From: Arthrobacter_B citreus
GTDB taxonomy: Bacteria > Actinomycetota > Actinomycetes > Actinomycetales > Micrococcaceae
Length of the DNA stretch: 64,000 bases
Assembly: GCF_042429235.1 (NCBI RefSeq)
Contig: NZ_JBHMBA010000002.1
Direction: 5' to 3' (one strand)
Under the pieces are notes generated by a model. It saw only the letters and a list, made by a program, of their open reading frames with translations, did not search any database and was not told where the DNA came from. Position 1 is the first letter of the stretch. Each line of letters starts with the position of its first letter. Shown one piece after another: positions 7,352 through 15,423 of the stretch. The translations under genes were made by a program, and so were the position numbers.

Positions 7352-8251
7352 ATGTCGATAGCCGCTGACAGCAACCCCAAGTTTTCCGCCTATGCCCACC
7401 CGGAGCGTCTGGTGTCCACACAGTGGCTCGCGGAGAACCTGGACGCGGAGAACTTGGTGGTCCTCGAGTCCAATGAGGACATCCTGCTGTATGAAACGGG
7501 CCACATCCCCGGGGCCCGAAAGATCGACTGGCACACGGACCTGAACGACGCCGATACCCGCGACTTCGTGGACGGAGAGGCCTTTGCACAGCTGATGGCC
7601 CGCAAGGGCATCACCCGCGAGTCCACCGTTGTGCTGTACGGCGACAAGAGCAACTGGTGGGCTGCCTACGCCCTCTGGGTCTTCACCCTCTTCGGTCACG
7701 AGGACGTGCGCCTGCTCGACGGCGGCCGCGACAAGTGGGTCGCCGAAGGCCGTCCCATGACCACTGACAAAGTTTCAGTGGAAGCGACCGAATACCCGGT
7801 GGTGGAGCGCCGCGACGAAGAGATCCGCGCCTTCCTGCCCGACGTCGTCGGCCACCTGGGCAAGGGACCGCTCATTGACGTCCGCTCCCCCGCCGAATAC
7901 ACCGGCGAACGCACGCACATGCCCGATTACATGGACGAAGGCGCCATGAAGGGCGGGCACATTCCCACCGCCAAGTCCGTTCCGTGGGGCAAGGCTGCCG
8001 CTGAGGACGGAACGTTCCGCACCCGGGAGGAGCTCGAGGCCCTCTATAAGGACGGCGCCGGCTTGCAGGAGGGCGACGACGTCGTGGCCTACTGCCGCAT
8101 CGGCGAGCGTTCCAGCCACACCTGGTTTGTGCTGAAGCACCTCCTCGGCTTCGAGTCCGTGCGCAACTACGACGGATCCTGGACCGAGTGGGGCAACGCC
8201 GTCCGCGTTCCGATTGCCCGCGGCGAAGAGCCCGGCAGCGCTCCCAGCTGA
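7352..8251 (+). CDS. sseA: Thiosulfate/3-mercaptopyruvate sulfurtransferase (rhodanese)
   Basis: Two tandem rhodanese domains in about 299 residues. The first is the inactive type and the second carries the catalytic cysteine (Cys248) in AYCRIGERSSHTW. GHIPGARKIDW and GHIPTAKSVPW are the matching motifs of the two halves. Such enzymes move sulfane sulfur from thiosulfate or 3-mercaptopyruvate to an acceptor. The ATG at 7352 follows AAGGAAAG; a TTG two codons upstream is also in frame. A SufE-like protein gene follows after 45 bp, a common actinobacterial pair in which the rhodanese probably supplies or receives persulfide sulfur. Confidence 0.92.
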   Translation: MSIAADSNPKFSAYAHPERLVSTQWLAENLDAENLVVLESNEDILLYETGHIPGARKIDWHTDLNDADTRDFVDGEAFAQLMARKGITRESTVVLYGDKSNWWAAYALWVFTLFGHEDVRLLDGGRDKWVAEGRPMTTDKVSVEATEYPVVERRDEEIRAFLPDVVGHLGKGPLIDVRSPAEYTGERTHMPDYMDEGAMKGGHIPTAKSVPWGKAAAEDGTFRTREELEALYKDGAGLQEGDDVVAYCRIGERSSHTWFVLKHLLGFESVRNYDGSWTEWGNAVRVPIARGEEPGSAPS

Positions 8252-8296
8252 GCTCGCTAACCGCCCATACAACCCAGAACAGCAGAAAGATCTCCC

Positions 8297-8764
8297 ATGA
8301 GTGCCACCACCCCCGAAACATCCATCCCGGAGCAGCTCGCCGAGATTGTCGATGACTTCCAGGCCATGGAGGAAGCAGAGCGGCTTGAACTGCTGCTTGA
8401 GTTTTCCCAAAGCCTGCCCGATCTGCCCGCGGAAATAGCGGACCGTCCCGAGCTGATGGAGCAGGTGGTGGAATGCCAGTCACCCGTGTTCCTGAGCCTG
8501 GACGTGGATGACTCGCCCGAGCACCTGGTCTCCCTGTTCTTCAAGGCGCCCCGTGAAGCGCCAACCACACGCGGCTTCGCGAGTGTGCTGTATGAGGGCC
8601 TGAACGGGCTGCCTGCCGCACAGATCCTGGCCGTACCGGCGGATGTTCCGGACCGTCTGGGCCTCACCCGTGCCATCACACCGCTGCGCATGCGGGGAAT
8701 GTCAGCCATGCTGGGACGTATCAAGCGCCGGCTGGCCGAACACGAAAAGCTCGCCCAGCCGTAG
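8297..8764 (+). CDS. SufE-family sulfur acceptor protein
   Basis: A 155-residue protein with the SufE fold signature: the sulfur-accepting cysteine Cys60 in QVVECQSPVFL and the C-terminal block LTRAITPLRMRGMSAML. SufE proteins accept persulfide sulfur from a cysteine desulfurase or, as the gene pairing here suggests, from the upstream rhodanese, for Fe-S cluster or thio-cofactor assembly. The suf operon itself is not in the window. It begins with ATG 45 bp after the sulfurtransferase and is probably co-transcribed with it. Confidence 0.9.
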   Translation: MSATTPETSIPEQLAEIVDDFQAMEEAERLELLLEFSQSLPDLPAEIADRPELMEQVVECQSPVFLSLDVDDSPEHLVSLFFKAPREAPTTRGFASVLYEGLNGLPAAQILAVPADVPDRLGLTRAITPLRMRGMSAMLGRIKRRLAEHEKLAQP

Positions 8765-8789
8765 TTCCGCACTGAGGAAAGGGCGCACC

Positions 8790-9311
8790 ATGGCAGGGAA
8801 CCGGGACAAGCACGCAGACAAACACTCGGGCAAAGGCTCGACGCCGGCCACACGGCTGCTCGACGAAGCGAACGTTCCGTACACAGTGCGTCACTATGAG
8901 CACGACGACGGCGCACCCTCGTACGGCCTGGAGGCGGCCGAGAAGCTCGGGCTGCCTCCCGAAGCCGTCTACAAGACGCTCATGGTGGACCTGGGCGGAC
9001 GGCTTGCCGTCGCCATGGTGCCGGTCGCCTCGAACCTCGACCTGAAGAAGTTTGCCGCCCTCATGGGTGCGCGCAAGGCCGTCATGGCTGACCGGCGCGA
9101 GGCCGAGCGGCGCACGGGCTACGTGGTGGGCGGCATTTCTCCCCTGGGCCAGAAACATCCGTCCCATGCCGGAATCGACAGCCAAGTGGAACTGCTGGAC
9201 GAGGTGTATGTGTCCGGCGGCCGCCGAGGCCTGCAGATCGGGCTCTCTCCGTTTGACCTGATCCGGTTGACCTCTGCACTTACGGCACCCATCGCTGCTT
9301 CGCCTGCCTAG
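8790..9311 (+). CDS. ybaK: YbaK/EbsC-type Cys-tRNA(Pro) deacylase
   Basis: A 173-residue protein of the YbaK/ProX editing family, which hydrolyses cysteinyl-tRNA(Pro) (and in some members Cys-tRNA(Cys)) formed by error. Family features visible are VYKTLMVDL, a lysine-rich LDLKKFAALMGARKAVMA block and the C-terminal GGRRGLQIGLSPFDLI. The first 25 residues are a charged extension. ATG at 8790 has GAGGAAAGG upstream. It starts 25 bp after the sufE-like gene and may share its transcript. Confidence 0.88.
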   Translation: MAGNRDKHADKHSGKGSTPATRLLDEANVPYTVRHYEHDDGAPSYGLEAAEKLGLPPEAVYKTLMVDLGGRLAVAMVPVASNLDLKKFAALMGARKAVMADRREAERRTGYVVGGISPLGQKHPSHAGIDSQVELLDEVYVSGGRRGLQIGLSPFDLIRLTSALTAPIAASPA

Positions 9312-9325
9312 CGGCGGCACCGTAT

Positions 9326-10147
9326 TTGCCGCCGGTCCCGGACGGCTGGCAGGATGAGCCATCACCGTACGGCTTATCCAGCACCATCACCGGGGGAAAT
9401 CTTTTGCTGCCAGCGCCAGCCAGTGAAACTCGTCAGCAAGCCCGTCCAGCGAACGTGGTCACTCTCGGGCAGGCGGCCTGGGCCTTGATGTTCGTTGCCC
9501 TTTACGTGCTGGCGGCAGCCGGCGCCCTCGCAGCACTCGGGCTCTCGGGCGCCGTCCGCTTCACCCTCGAATCGCTGCTCCCCGCTGCCCTGGGCTCCAT
9601 CACCGCCGCGGCCATGCTTGCCGTCCATGTACATCTGCTCCGCCGTAACTCACTGAGCGCCACGGACCTCGGCTTCCGCCGGCCCGGACCGCGCATGCTG
9701 CACCTGCTGTGGCAGATACCCGCAGCTGTCATGGCCTGTCTGCTGGCGCAGGGCTTGTTCATCGGCCTTCTGTCCCTAATCGGCATCGACACATCTGCTG
9801 CCGCATCCACCAACGACCCACTCGATGACATCGGCGGCCTGTCCCCTCTGCTGACCGCCGTAGTGGTGCTTGTCATCGCGGTCCTGACGCCGCTGTGGGA
9901 AGAAGTCCTGTTCCGGGGCGCGGTCCTCGACGGACTTTCACGCCGCGTCCCGCCCTTCGCCGCAATCATCCTGTCCGCAGCACTTTTCGCCGCGGTGCAC
10001 CTGGTCCTGGTGGGCTTCGCTTACCTGTTCATGCTGGGCGTAACGCTGGCGTGGCTGAGACGCTTCCACCGGAACCTCTGGGCACCGGTACTGCTGCATG
10101 CCGCAAACAACGCCCTTGTCACCCTCGTTGTCCTCAGCTCCGTTTAG
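9326..10147 (+). CDS. CPBP-family intramembrane metalloprotease
   Basis: A 273-residue integral membrane protein with about eight hydrophobic segments and the three CPBP (CAAX protease and bacteriocin-processing) motifs in order: EEVLFRG with Glu192/Glu193, FAAVHLVLV, and HAANN near the C-terminus. These residues form the intramembrane zinc or catalytic site of the family. The TTG at 9326 is the longest start; a shorter start inside the first 40 soluble residues is possible. Members process prenylated proteins or peptides, or act as self-immunity proteins; nothing nearby points to a substrate. Confidence 0.85.
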   Translation: MPPVPDGWQDEPSPYGLSSTITGGNLLLPAPASETRQQARPANVVTLGQAAWALMFVALYVLAAAGALAALGLSGAVRFTLESLLPAALGSITAAAMLAVHVHLLRRNSLSATDLGFRRPGPRMLHLLWQIPAAVMACLLAQGLFIGLLSLIGIDTSAAASTNDPLDDIGGLSPLLTAVVVLVIAVLTPLWEEVLFRGAVLDGLSRRVPPFAAIILSAALFAAVHLVLVGFAYLFMLGVTLAWLRRFHRNLWAPVLLHAANNALVTLVVLSSV

Positions 10148-10190
10148 CGCCATTTAGCGCTGTTTAGCGCCGTTAGCACCGTTTAGCACC
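10141..10190. repeat. Five degenerate 10-bp TTTAGCGC/TTAGCAC repeats
   Basis: Five head-to-tail copies of a unit close to CGTTTAGCGC (variants CATTTAGCGC, TGTTTAGCGC, CGTTAGCAC, CGTTTAGCAC). The stop codon of the CPBP protease lies inside the first unit. Each unit contains TAG. Confidence 0.7.
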
Positions 10191-10246
10191 GCACCGGCCG
10201 CCCCGGCCGCACCCGCGGCCCCGGCGGCATCATCCGAACGGATCCG

Positions 10247-11530
10247 CTATTCCTCGTCCAGACGGCGCACCGCAGGATGCCTCGTCCGGCCCAGGACATT
10301 GTTGAGCCAACCCAGCACCACGCGCTCCCACCGCTCGGGATCGACGTTGTATTCCTTGGTGTGCCCGGCCTTGGAGAACCTCTCGAAGGTCACGACGCCG
10401 GGGTTCTTCTCCGCCAGCTCAGCCGAAGGGCCGGACGGAACAAATTCGTCGTCCTCGCTGTGCAGGATCAGCGTGGGAATCCGGATTTCCTCGGCGCGGG
10501 ACACCCAGTCCATGCTCTTAAGGTCCAGCGGAGCGGCTAGGCCGGTCAGCGTGCGGCCCGCGGGCTTGGATATGAGCCACTGCCCCAGCCGGCCGGACTG
10601 AACCGGAATCCGGTTCAGGCGTGCGTGATGGCTCAGGACATCGATCCAGTTGATAACCGGTCCGTCGAGCACGAGCGCCCGGATATGGCGGCGCAGCGGT
10701 GAACGGTCGGCGGCCTGCAGGCTGACGGCACCGCCCATGGACCAGCCGAACAACACAACATCCTTGGCGCCGTGGGCCAGGGCGTAGCGGATGGCGGATT
10801 CGACGTCGTGCCACTCGGTCAGGCCAAGCCCGTACCGGCCGTCCGAAGTGTAGGGAGCTTCGCCGTCGTTCCGGTAGGAAATGAGCAGACTGGTCATACC
10901 AGCCTCGCGCGCCGTGCGGATGGCCCGCAGGCATTCGGTGCGCTGGGCACCGCGCCCATGAACCATGATGGCCCAGGTGGCGGCGTCGGAATCGGCGCGG
11001 ACCAGCCAGGCCGGAGCAAGGCCGCCATCCACGGGAACGTTCACTTCCTCCTCGGCGAGGCCGACGGCGGACGGCGAGGGATAGATGGCACCGCTCCACC
11101 AGCCGCGCACCGCCTGGGTGAGGTCACCGCTGTATATTTCTTCGACATCACGCTGCACGGTGCCTTCGCGCGGTTCGTAGGAGCGAATGGCACCAATCCG
11201 GGCATGGCCTGCACCCCCGTCGAAATACAGGCTGTAGGTGCCGTCAACGGTGGTGTCCTCATTGGCGGGAAGAATGATCTGTTTCCCGTTCTCGGACTCA
11301 AAGACGGCCAGGATTTCCAGATTTTCATCCCGGATCCGGCGCGGAGTGACTACCTGGCGCGCAAAATACACACCCAGTCCGGACGTTGCCGCAAACAGGA
11401 CTGTCGTTGCGGCAGCCCCCACTCCTGCCCCAAACGCCGTCCACTTGATCCACGGAGCTGACAGACCGGTCGCCGGTCCGGATTCGACGGGAACAACCAC
11501 TGAGGAACGCGCAGGAATGGAGATAGCCAT
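10247..11530 (-). CDS. Membrane-anchored alpha/beta hydrolase
   Basis: From the ATG at 11530 this is a 427-residue protein with one N-terminal membrane segment (about residues 30-55) and an alpha/beta-hydrolase domain. The nucleophile serine is in GWSMGGAVSL, the acid lies in LHSEDDEFVP and the histidine in KAGHTKEYN. The oxyanion region is MVHGRGAQR. The catalytic domain probably faces outward, as an esterase or peptidase of unknown substrate. The open frame reaches further upstream to 11668, but that part is unlike a coding N-terminus and would overlap the divergent gene. A GGAGG lies unusually close to the ATG. Confidence 0.8.
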   Translation of the reverse strand: MAISIPARSSVVVPVESGPATGLSAPWIKWTAFGAGVGAAATTVLFAATSGLGVYFARQVVTPRRIRDENLEILAVFESENGKQIILPANEDTTVDGTYSLYFDGGAGHARIGAIRSYEPREGTVQRDVEEIYSGDLTQAVRGWWSGAIYPSPSAVGLAEEEVNVPVDGGLAPAWLVRADSDAATWAIMVHGRGAQRTECLRAIRTAREAGMTSLLISYRNDGEAPYTSDGRYGLGLTEWHDVESAIRYALAHGAKDVVLFGWSMGGAVSLQAADRSPLRRHIRALVLDGPVINWIDVLSHHARLNRIPVQSGRLGQWLISKPAGRTLTGLAAPLDLKSMDWVSRAEEIRIPTLILHSEDDEFVPSGPSAELAEKNPGVVTFERFSKAGHTKEYNVDPERWERVVLGWLNNVLGRTRHPAVRRLDEE

Positions 11531-11658
11531 ACCTCCATTCTTACCGACGGGAGCAAACCGGACGGCCGGGACGTGCCGTCCGGGGACAAGTGTCACTGCC
11601 GCCACACCGGCGGGCGCCGGCAACGGATGCACGCCCGGCTTCGGACTAAGCTGGCCGC

Positions 11659-12150
11659 ATGACTGCAACTATCGTGGTGCTGACCGAAGAGTCCCTGAAC
11701 GACAAAGACATTTCCAACCTGCGGTACCTGGTGCAGGACAACCCTGCGCGCTTTGACGTACTGGTGCCGTCGGATACCCGCCGCAACCTGCTGGTGGATG
11801 TGCTGGACAACCTCAGCATGCTGGAATTCGCGGCAGCCTTCCGTGACCTCACCGGAGGCAAGCCGACAAAGGATGAGGAAACCAAGGCCGCAGAGATCGA
11901 GCTCGCCGAATCACTGGAGCTGATGAGGGCCTCCGGCCTGGAAGCCACGGGCTCGGTCACCGGTGAGGATCCGGTGCAGGCTGTGGTGGCGGCAACCAAG
12001 GCATCGGATGCCCAGCAGGTTGTCGTCATCACCACCCCGCACGCCGTGGAGGACACCTTCGGGACCGATTGGGCCAATGAAGCACAGGACCGGTTGGGAG
12101 TGCCCGTGCTCCACCTGTACTCCGGCTCGGGATTTATTGGCGACTCTTAA
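11659..12150 (+). CDS. Conserved actinobacterial hypothetical protein
   Basis: A 163-residue soluble acidic protein with alternating strand and helix pattern (TIVVLTEESL at the start, QQVVVITTPHAV and VPVLHLYSG at the end) suggesting a Rossmann-like or universal-stress-like fold. I do not recognise a characterised family. It is followed after 14 bp by msrB and then by a flavin reductase, all on the same strand, so an operon linked to redox stress is possible. Confidence 0.7.
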   Translation: MTATIVVLTEESLNDKDISNLRYLVQDNPARFDVLVPSDTRRNLLVDVLDNLSMLEFAAAFRDLTGGKPTKDEETKAAEIELAESLELMRASGLEATGSVTGEDPVQAVVAATKASDAQQVVVITTPHAVEDTFGTDWANEAQDRLGVPVLHLYSGSGFIGDS

Positions 12151-12164
12151 GCGTTGACGCGGAT

Positions 12165-12629
12165 ATGACTGAAGAAACCACCGGAACCGTCCCGGTACAA
12201 AAGACAGATGAGCAGTGGCGCGAGGAGCTGAGCCCGCAGGAATACCAGGTCCTCCGCAAGGCCGGAACCGAACGTCCCTACACCGGCGAATACTGGGACA
12301 CCAAAACGGCAGGCGTTTACCAGTGCCGGGCCTGCGGCAGCGAGCTCTTCACCTCCAGCGAGAAGTTCGATTCCCACTGCGGCTGGCCGTCCTTCTTCGC
12401 CCCGCTGGCCGAGGGCAAGGTGCGTTACCTCCACGACCGCAGCATGGGCATGGACCGGATCGAAGTGCGCTGCGCCAACTGCGACTCGCACATGGGACAC
12501 CTGTTCGAGGGCGAAGGTTTTGACACGCCCACCGATCAGCGTTTCTGCATCAACTCCATCTCCGTGAAGCTGGTTCCCGCCGGGGACGGCGGGCAGGCCG
12601 ACGGCGGACAGCCCGGCACTTCCAAGTAG
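12165..12629 (+). CDS. msrB: Peptide-methionine (R)-S-oxide reductase
   Basis: MsrB reduces the R-form of methionine sulfoxide in oxidised proteins. All key parts are visible in 154 residues: zinc cysteine pairs CRAC and CANC, the substrate motif HCGWPSFF, GHLFEGEGF, and the catalytic cysteine (Cys128) in RFCINS. The N-terminal 20 residues are a short polar extension. ATG at 12165 lies 14 bp after the previous gene, and the flavin reductase gene begins 6 bp after its stop. Confidence 0.95.
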   Translation: MTEETTGTVPVQKTDEQWREELSPQEYQVLRKAGTERPYTGEYWDTKTAGVYQCRACGSELFTSSEKFDSHCGWPSFFAPLAEGKVRYLHDRSMGMDRIEVRCANCDSHMGHLFEGEGFDTPTDQRFCINSISVKLVPAGDGGQADGGQPGTSK

Positions 12630-12635
12630 GAGGAC

Positions 12636-13178
12636 ATGGAACACGGCGTATTTCCGGGCGAGGTTGTCCCTGCGGAGGTAACGGACGAGGCGGTCAACAG
12701 CTACCGCCTGCTCAGCGCCGACATCGCATCCGGAGTGGCTGTGGTATCCACACGGCTGCGCGGACGGGACTATGCGGCCACGGTCAGCGGTTTCCTTTCG
12801 GTATCGTATGACCCGCCCACGCTTCTGGTCAGCCTCTATGCCGAATCCCGGATAGCCGAGGCAGTGGTGGAAAGCGGCACCTGGGCGCTCAGCCTCCTCT
12901 CGGCCCGCCAGCGGGGTACCGCAAATTGGCTCGCCAGCCCGGGATCACCTTTGGAAGGACTCCTCACCCAGGTGGACTACGGGCGGGGACCGGTCACGGA
13001 AGCTGCGGTCATCGAGGGCTGCATTGCCTGGTTCGAGGTCCGCACCACCTCCGTCACGACGGCGGCGACTCACCAGTTGGTGGTCGGTGAAGTGGTGGCC
13101 ATGGGCCGCCGGGCCTCTGCGGAGGACGAAGCCGATCCACTGGTGCACTTCGCGTCGGCGTACTCCCGGCTGGGATAG
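12636..13178 (+). CDS. Flavin reductase family protein (FMN-binding split barrel)
   Basis: A 180-residue protein with the split-barrel flavin reductase fold: GVAVVSTRLRGRDYAATVSGF near residues 33-53 and SYDPPTLLVSL just after are typical FMN-binding segments, and HQLVVGEVVAMGRR lies near the C-terminus. These enzymes reduce FMN or FAD with NAD(P)H for partner monooxygenases. No monooxygenase gene is near; here it follows msrB by 6 bp with a TAGGAGGACATG ribosome-binding site, so the two are surely co-transcribed. Confidence 0.88.
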   Translation: MEHGVFPGEVVPAEVTDEAVNSYRLLSADIASGVAVVSTRLRGRDYAATVSGFLSVSYDPPTLLVSLYAESRIAEAVVESGTWALSLLSARQRGTANWLASPGSPLEGLLTQVDYGRGPVTEAAVIEGCIAWFEVRTTSVTTAATHQLVVGEVVAMGRRASAEDEADPLVHFASAYSRLG

Positions 13179-13208
13179 CACGCCGGGACAATTCCATTCG
13201 GCAGGAAG

Positions 13209-13239
13209 GGTCCGGACGCGTTCGCGTCCGGACCTTTTT
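13209..13239 (+). terminator. Terminator of the msrB-flavin reductase unit
   Basis: GGTCCGGACG (13209-13218) pairs with CGTCCGGACC (13225-13234) around CGTTCG and is followed by five T residues. A textbook intrinsic terminator. Confidence 0.9.
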
Positions 13240-13262
13240 GGTGCCTGCGTCTGGCGCGGCCC

Positions 13263-13304
13263 GGCTTTCCACTGCCACGGCTTGGCTTTCCACTGCCACT
13301 GTGC
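13263..13304. repeat. Two 21-bp direct repeats, first block
   Basis: GGCTTTCCACTGCCAC occurs at 13263-13278 and 13284-13299, a step of exactly 21 bp. The block lies just upstream of a second, different repeat block with the same period. Confidence 0.8.
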
Positions 13305-13312
13305 TGTGGGAT

Positions 13313-13410
13313 CTCTATGACTTGGGTTGGGACTTCAATGACATGGGTTGGGACTTCAATGACTTGGGATGGAACTTCAGTGACTTGGAGTAGGACTTCA
13401 GTGACTTTGG
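13313..13410. repeat. 21-bp tandem repeat, about 4.7 copies
   Basis: Four full 21-bp units begin at 13313, 13334, 13355 and 13376, with a partial one at 13397. The shared core is ATGACTTGGGTTGGGAC preceded by TTCA, with one to four changes per unit. Read leftward, the repeats encode a heptad such as VIEVPTQ, but the frame does not continue across the first block, so a gene is unlikely. The block lies about 200-290 bp upstream of the ferritin-like gene. Confidence 0.85.
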
Positions 13411-13601
13411 CACCGGGCGGCGAGGGCGCCGCTCGTGCCATTGTCTCCCCGCCGGGCCAACCGTAACCTCGAACTACGGCGGGCGTAACGGAAAACCTGC
13501 ATCATCCGGGGAAAACAGACAGCCCGGACAGCCCGGACATCGTCCGCCAAAGAGCGGGCTGCACCTTGGCCCGGAATTGCTGGCCGCACCAGGAGATACC
13601 C

Positions 13602-13982
13602 ATGGGCACAGAGCAGTACCACGAGCCACCATCCGAACTTCCCGCAGAAACCCGAACCTTCGCCAGGATGTGCGCGAGTTTGAGCGAAGAAGCCGAGGCG
13701 ATTGGCTGGTACGTCCAGCGCATAGCAGTGGAACCCGATGCCCAATCACGCGCCATCATGCACGATTCCCTGGGTGAAGAGTTCAAGCATTTCAGCATGG
13801 AACTGGAGTTCCTGCTCCGCCGGACACCCCTGTGGAGGGAGATAGCCCGCGGCATCCTCTTCACCGACGGTGACATCGTGCAGCACGGTGAAGCATCCGA
13901 AGCCGCTGCAACGGGCGACGGCGACGGAAACAGCGACGGTGACGGGACCGCGGGAAGCGGCCCCGGAGTGTCCGGCAGATAG
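13602..13982 (+). CDS. EncFtn-like (encapsulated-ferritin type) protein
   Basis: A 126-residue protein whose two predicted helices match the encapsulated ferritin family studied in Rhodospirillum rubrum. The first helix has SEEAEAIGWYVQR with Glu29, Glu30, Glu32, Trp36 and Tyr37; the second has GEEFKHFSMELEFLLRR with Glu60 and His63; then GILFTDGDI. These are the positions that form the di-iron ferroxidase centre and entry site in EncFtn, at the same spacing. EncFtn proteins form ring decamers that oxidise Fe(II) inside encapsulin shells. After residue 98 comes a Gly/Asp/Ser-rich linker ending GPGVSGR; the usual hydrophobic encapsulin-targeting peptide is not obvious. The ATG at 13602 has AGGAGA at 13591. 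The V-ATPase operon starts 68 bp downstream on the same strand. Confidence 0.75.
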   Translation: MGTEQYHEPPSELPAETRTFARMCASLSEEAEAIGWYVQRIAVEPDAQSRAIMHDSLGEEFKHFSMELEFLLRRTPLWREIARGILFTDGDIVQHGEASEAAATGDGDGNSDGDGTAGSGPGVSGR

Positions 13983-14050
13983 GCCGGCCGCATCCAGCGT
14001 CCGCCGGATCCCCAGCACCCGGCATTACTGCTTGACGAGGAGGTGCTTCG

Positions 14051-14488
14051 ATGGCACGCAACAGCTTGCTCGACAGGTTCCGGCCCGTAGGGTCCCCCGG
14101 ACCGGCCGGCCCTGCCGGTGTTCCGGCAGCAGACAATCAGGGTCCCGAAGCCGAACTCGTTCCGGTTTTTGAGGCACTGGATCCAACGATCAACCAGACA
14201 CAGGATTTGATCGACGACGCAAAACAGCGGGCGGAAGAGACAGTGCGGCAGGCACGCGCGCGGGCCGCAGCGGAGGTTGAGCATGCACGGCTGGAAAGCG
14301 GCGCGGTTCGTGCCCGTGCAGCGGCAGAGGTAGCCAGCAAAGCCGAGGCCGCCGATTCGGAACTGCTGCTGAACGCAGAGAATGAAGCGGCGGAGCTGAA
14401 GAGTCGGGGCGAATCCAGGGTTCCCGAACTGGCAGCGGCCATCGTGGCGGATCTGGTGCAGGACCTGCTCGGAAACACGAACCCATGA
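14051..14488 (+). CDS. V/A-type ATPase stalk subunit G/H-like
   Basis: A 145-residue protein: a Pro/Gly-rich N-terminus (residues 10-30), then a long Ala/Glu/Arg coiled coil (about residues 48-118) and a short hydrophobic end. This shape and its position as first gene of the operon fit the G (or archaeal H) subunit, which pairs with subunit E to make the peripheral stalk. Sequence identity to named G subunits cannot be judged by eye. The start has a strong GAGGAGGTG site. Its stop overlaps the start of the next gene by 4 nt (ATGA). Confidence 0.7.
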   Translation: MARNSLLDRFRPVGSPGPAGPAGVPAADNQGPEAELVPVFEALDPTINQTQDLIDDAKQRAEETVRQARARAAAEVEHARLESGAVRARAAAEVASKAEAADSELLLNAENEAAELKSRGESRVPELAAAIVADLVQDLLGNTNP

Positions 14489-15423
14489 GATCCGACTGGG
14501 TGGCGGCATCGGTACGGGCCCGGTCCATGGCGCAGCGCCGGGCCGGCGCCGGGACCTGCCGCACGATTGCTGCAACACCTGGGTTGGAGGCGGCCCTTTC
14601 CCAGCTCGCTGACACGGTGTACGGCAGGGAACTGAAGTCCGCACAGACGCTGTCCCAGGCACACCGGGCAACCCGGAGAACCGTCCTGTGGCAGCTGCGC
14701 GTGCTGGCGGGATGGCTTCCCGCCGGAGGAACCCGCCTCATCCGGGCCGCCGCGGCGGTCTTCGAGGCCGACAACATCCTTGCCCTGGATCTTCGTCTCC
14801 GCGGGGAGGAGACCAGCGCCCCCTCAGCTTTTGACCTTGGCGGCCTGGCAACGGCATGGCCGCGCCTCCAGACGGCAGCAACTGATGAGGAGCTGCGGGC
14901 GGCACTTGCCTCGTCACCGTGGGGCGATCCCGGACCGGAGTCCGCCCTTCGGGACATTCTTACGGCCGTGTGGCTCCGCCGGCTGACCTCCGAGGCAGCA
15001 GCGGTGCGGCCCTGGGCGGCAGCGGCAGCGGCTCTGATTGCCGCCAGGCTGGTGTTGGTGGACGGAACAGCTCCGGCACCCCGGCTGGCCAGTTTGCTCC
15101 GCCCCCTGCTGGGCACCGGCTGGACGGCTGCAGGCACCGGAGAACTTCCCACCCCGGAACTGCTGCGCAGCACTTTGCCTCCGGCCGCCGCACAGGCCAT
15201 GAACGGGGTGGACCGCACAGCTGACCTGTGGCGGGCCGAAGCGGCACTGGCCGCACGCATCGAAAACGACGGGTTCGGCTTGCTCCGGGCCGGACTTCCC
15301 GGACCGGATGTGGTCCTTGGTGCCATGGCGGTACTCGCCGCCGATGCCTGGCGGGTCCGCGCAGCACTGGCCTCGGCCGCTGTGTCCGCCGGAACGAGCG
15401 AGGTGCTGGATGCCGTGGCGTGA
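14485..15423 (+). CDS. ntpC: V/A-type ATPase subunit C (AC39-like)
   Basis: A 312-residue, alanine- and arginine-rich, all-helical soluble protein. The early YGRELKSAQT and the LRGEETSA segment, where a loop follows a helix ending in an LR motif, fit the V-ATPase C/d (AC39) family, which caps the membrane rotor ring and joins it to the central stalk. The match is weak by eye, and the placement between stalk and subunit I genes supports it. The start overlaps the previous stop by 4 nt, and the end overlaps subunit I by 14 nt. Confidence 0.75.
   Translation: MRSDWVAASVRARSMAQRRAGAGTCRTIAATPGLEAALSQLADTVYGRELKSAQTLSQAHRATRRTVLWQLRVLAGWLPAGGTRLIRAAAAVFEADNILALDLRLRGEETSAPSAFDLGGLATAWPRLQTAATDEELRAALASSPWGDPGPESALRDILTAVWLRRLTSEAAAVRPWAAAAAALIAARLVLVDGTAPAPRLASLLRPLLGTGWTAAGTGELPTPELLRSTLPPAAAQAMNGVDRTADLWRAEAALAARIENDGFGLLRAGLPGPDVVLGAMAVLAADAWRVRAALASAAVSAGTSEVLDAVA

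Noticed and set aside
13313..13410. Possible CRISPR array
   Set aside because: The units are directly adjacent without spacers, only 21 bp long and degenerate; no cas genes are present.
13070..13441. Leftward 123-residue frame encoding the VIEVPTQ heptads
   Set aside because: The repeats translate nicely, but the frame runs into the flavin reductase gene and its terminator, and the neighbouring 21-bp block is in another frame; no start site is convincing.
13602..13982. Ordinary ferritin, bacterioferritin or rubrerythrin
   Set aside because: Only two metal-binding helices and the EE-x-E...WY / EE-xx-H spacing fit EncFtn; four-helix ferritin motifs are absent.
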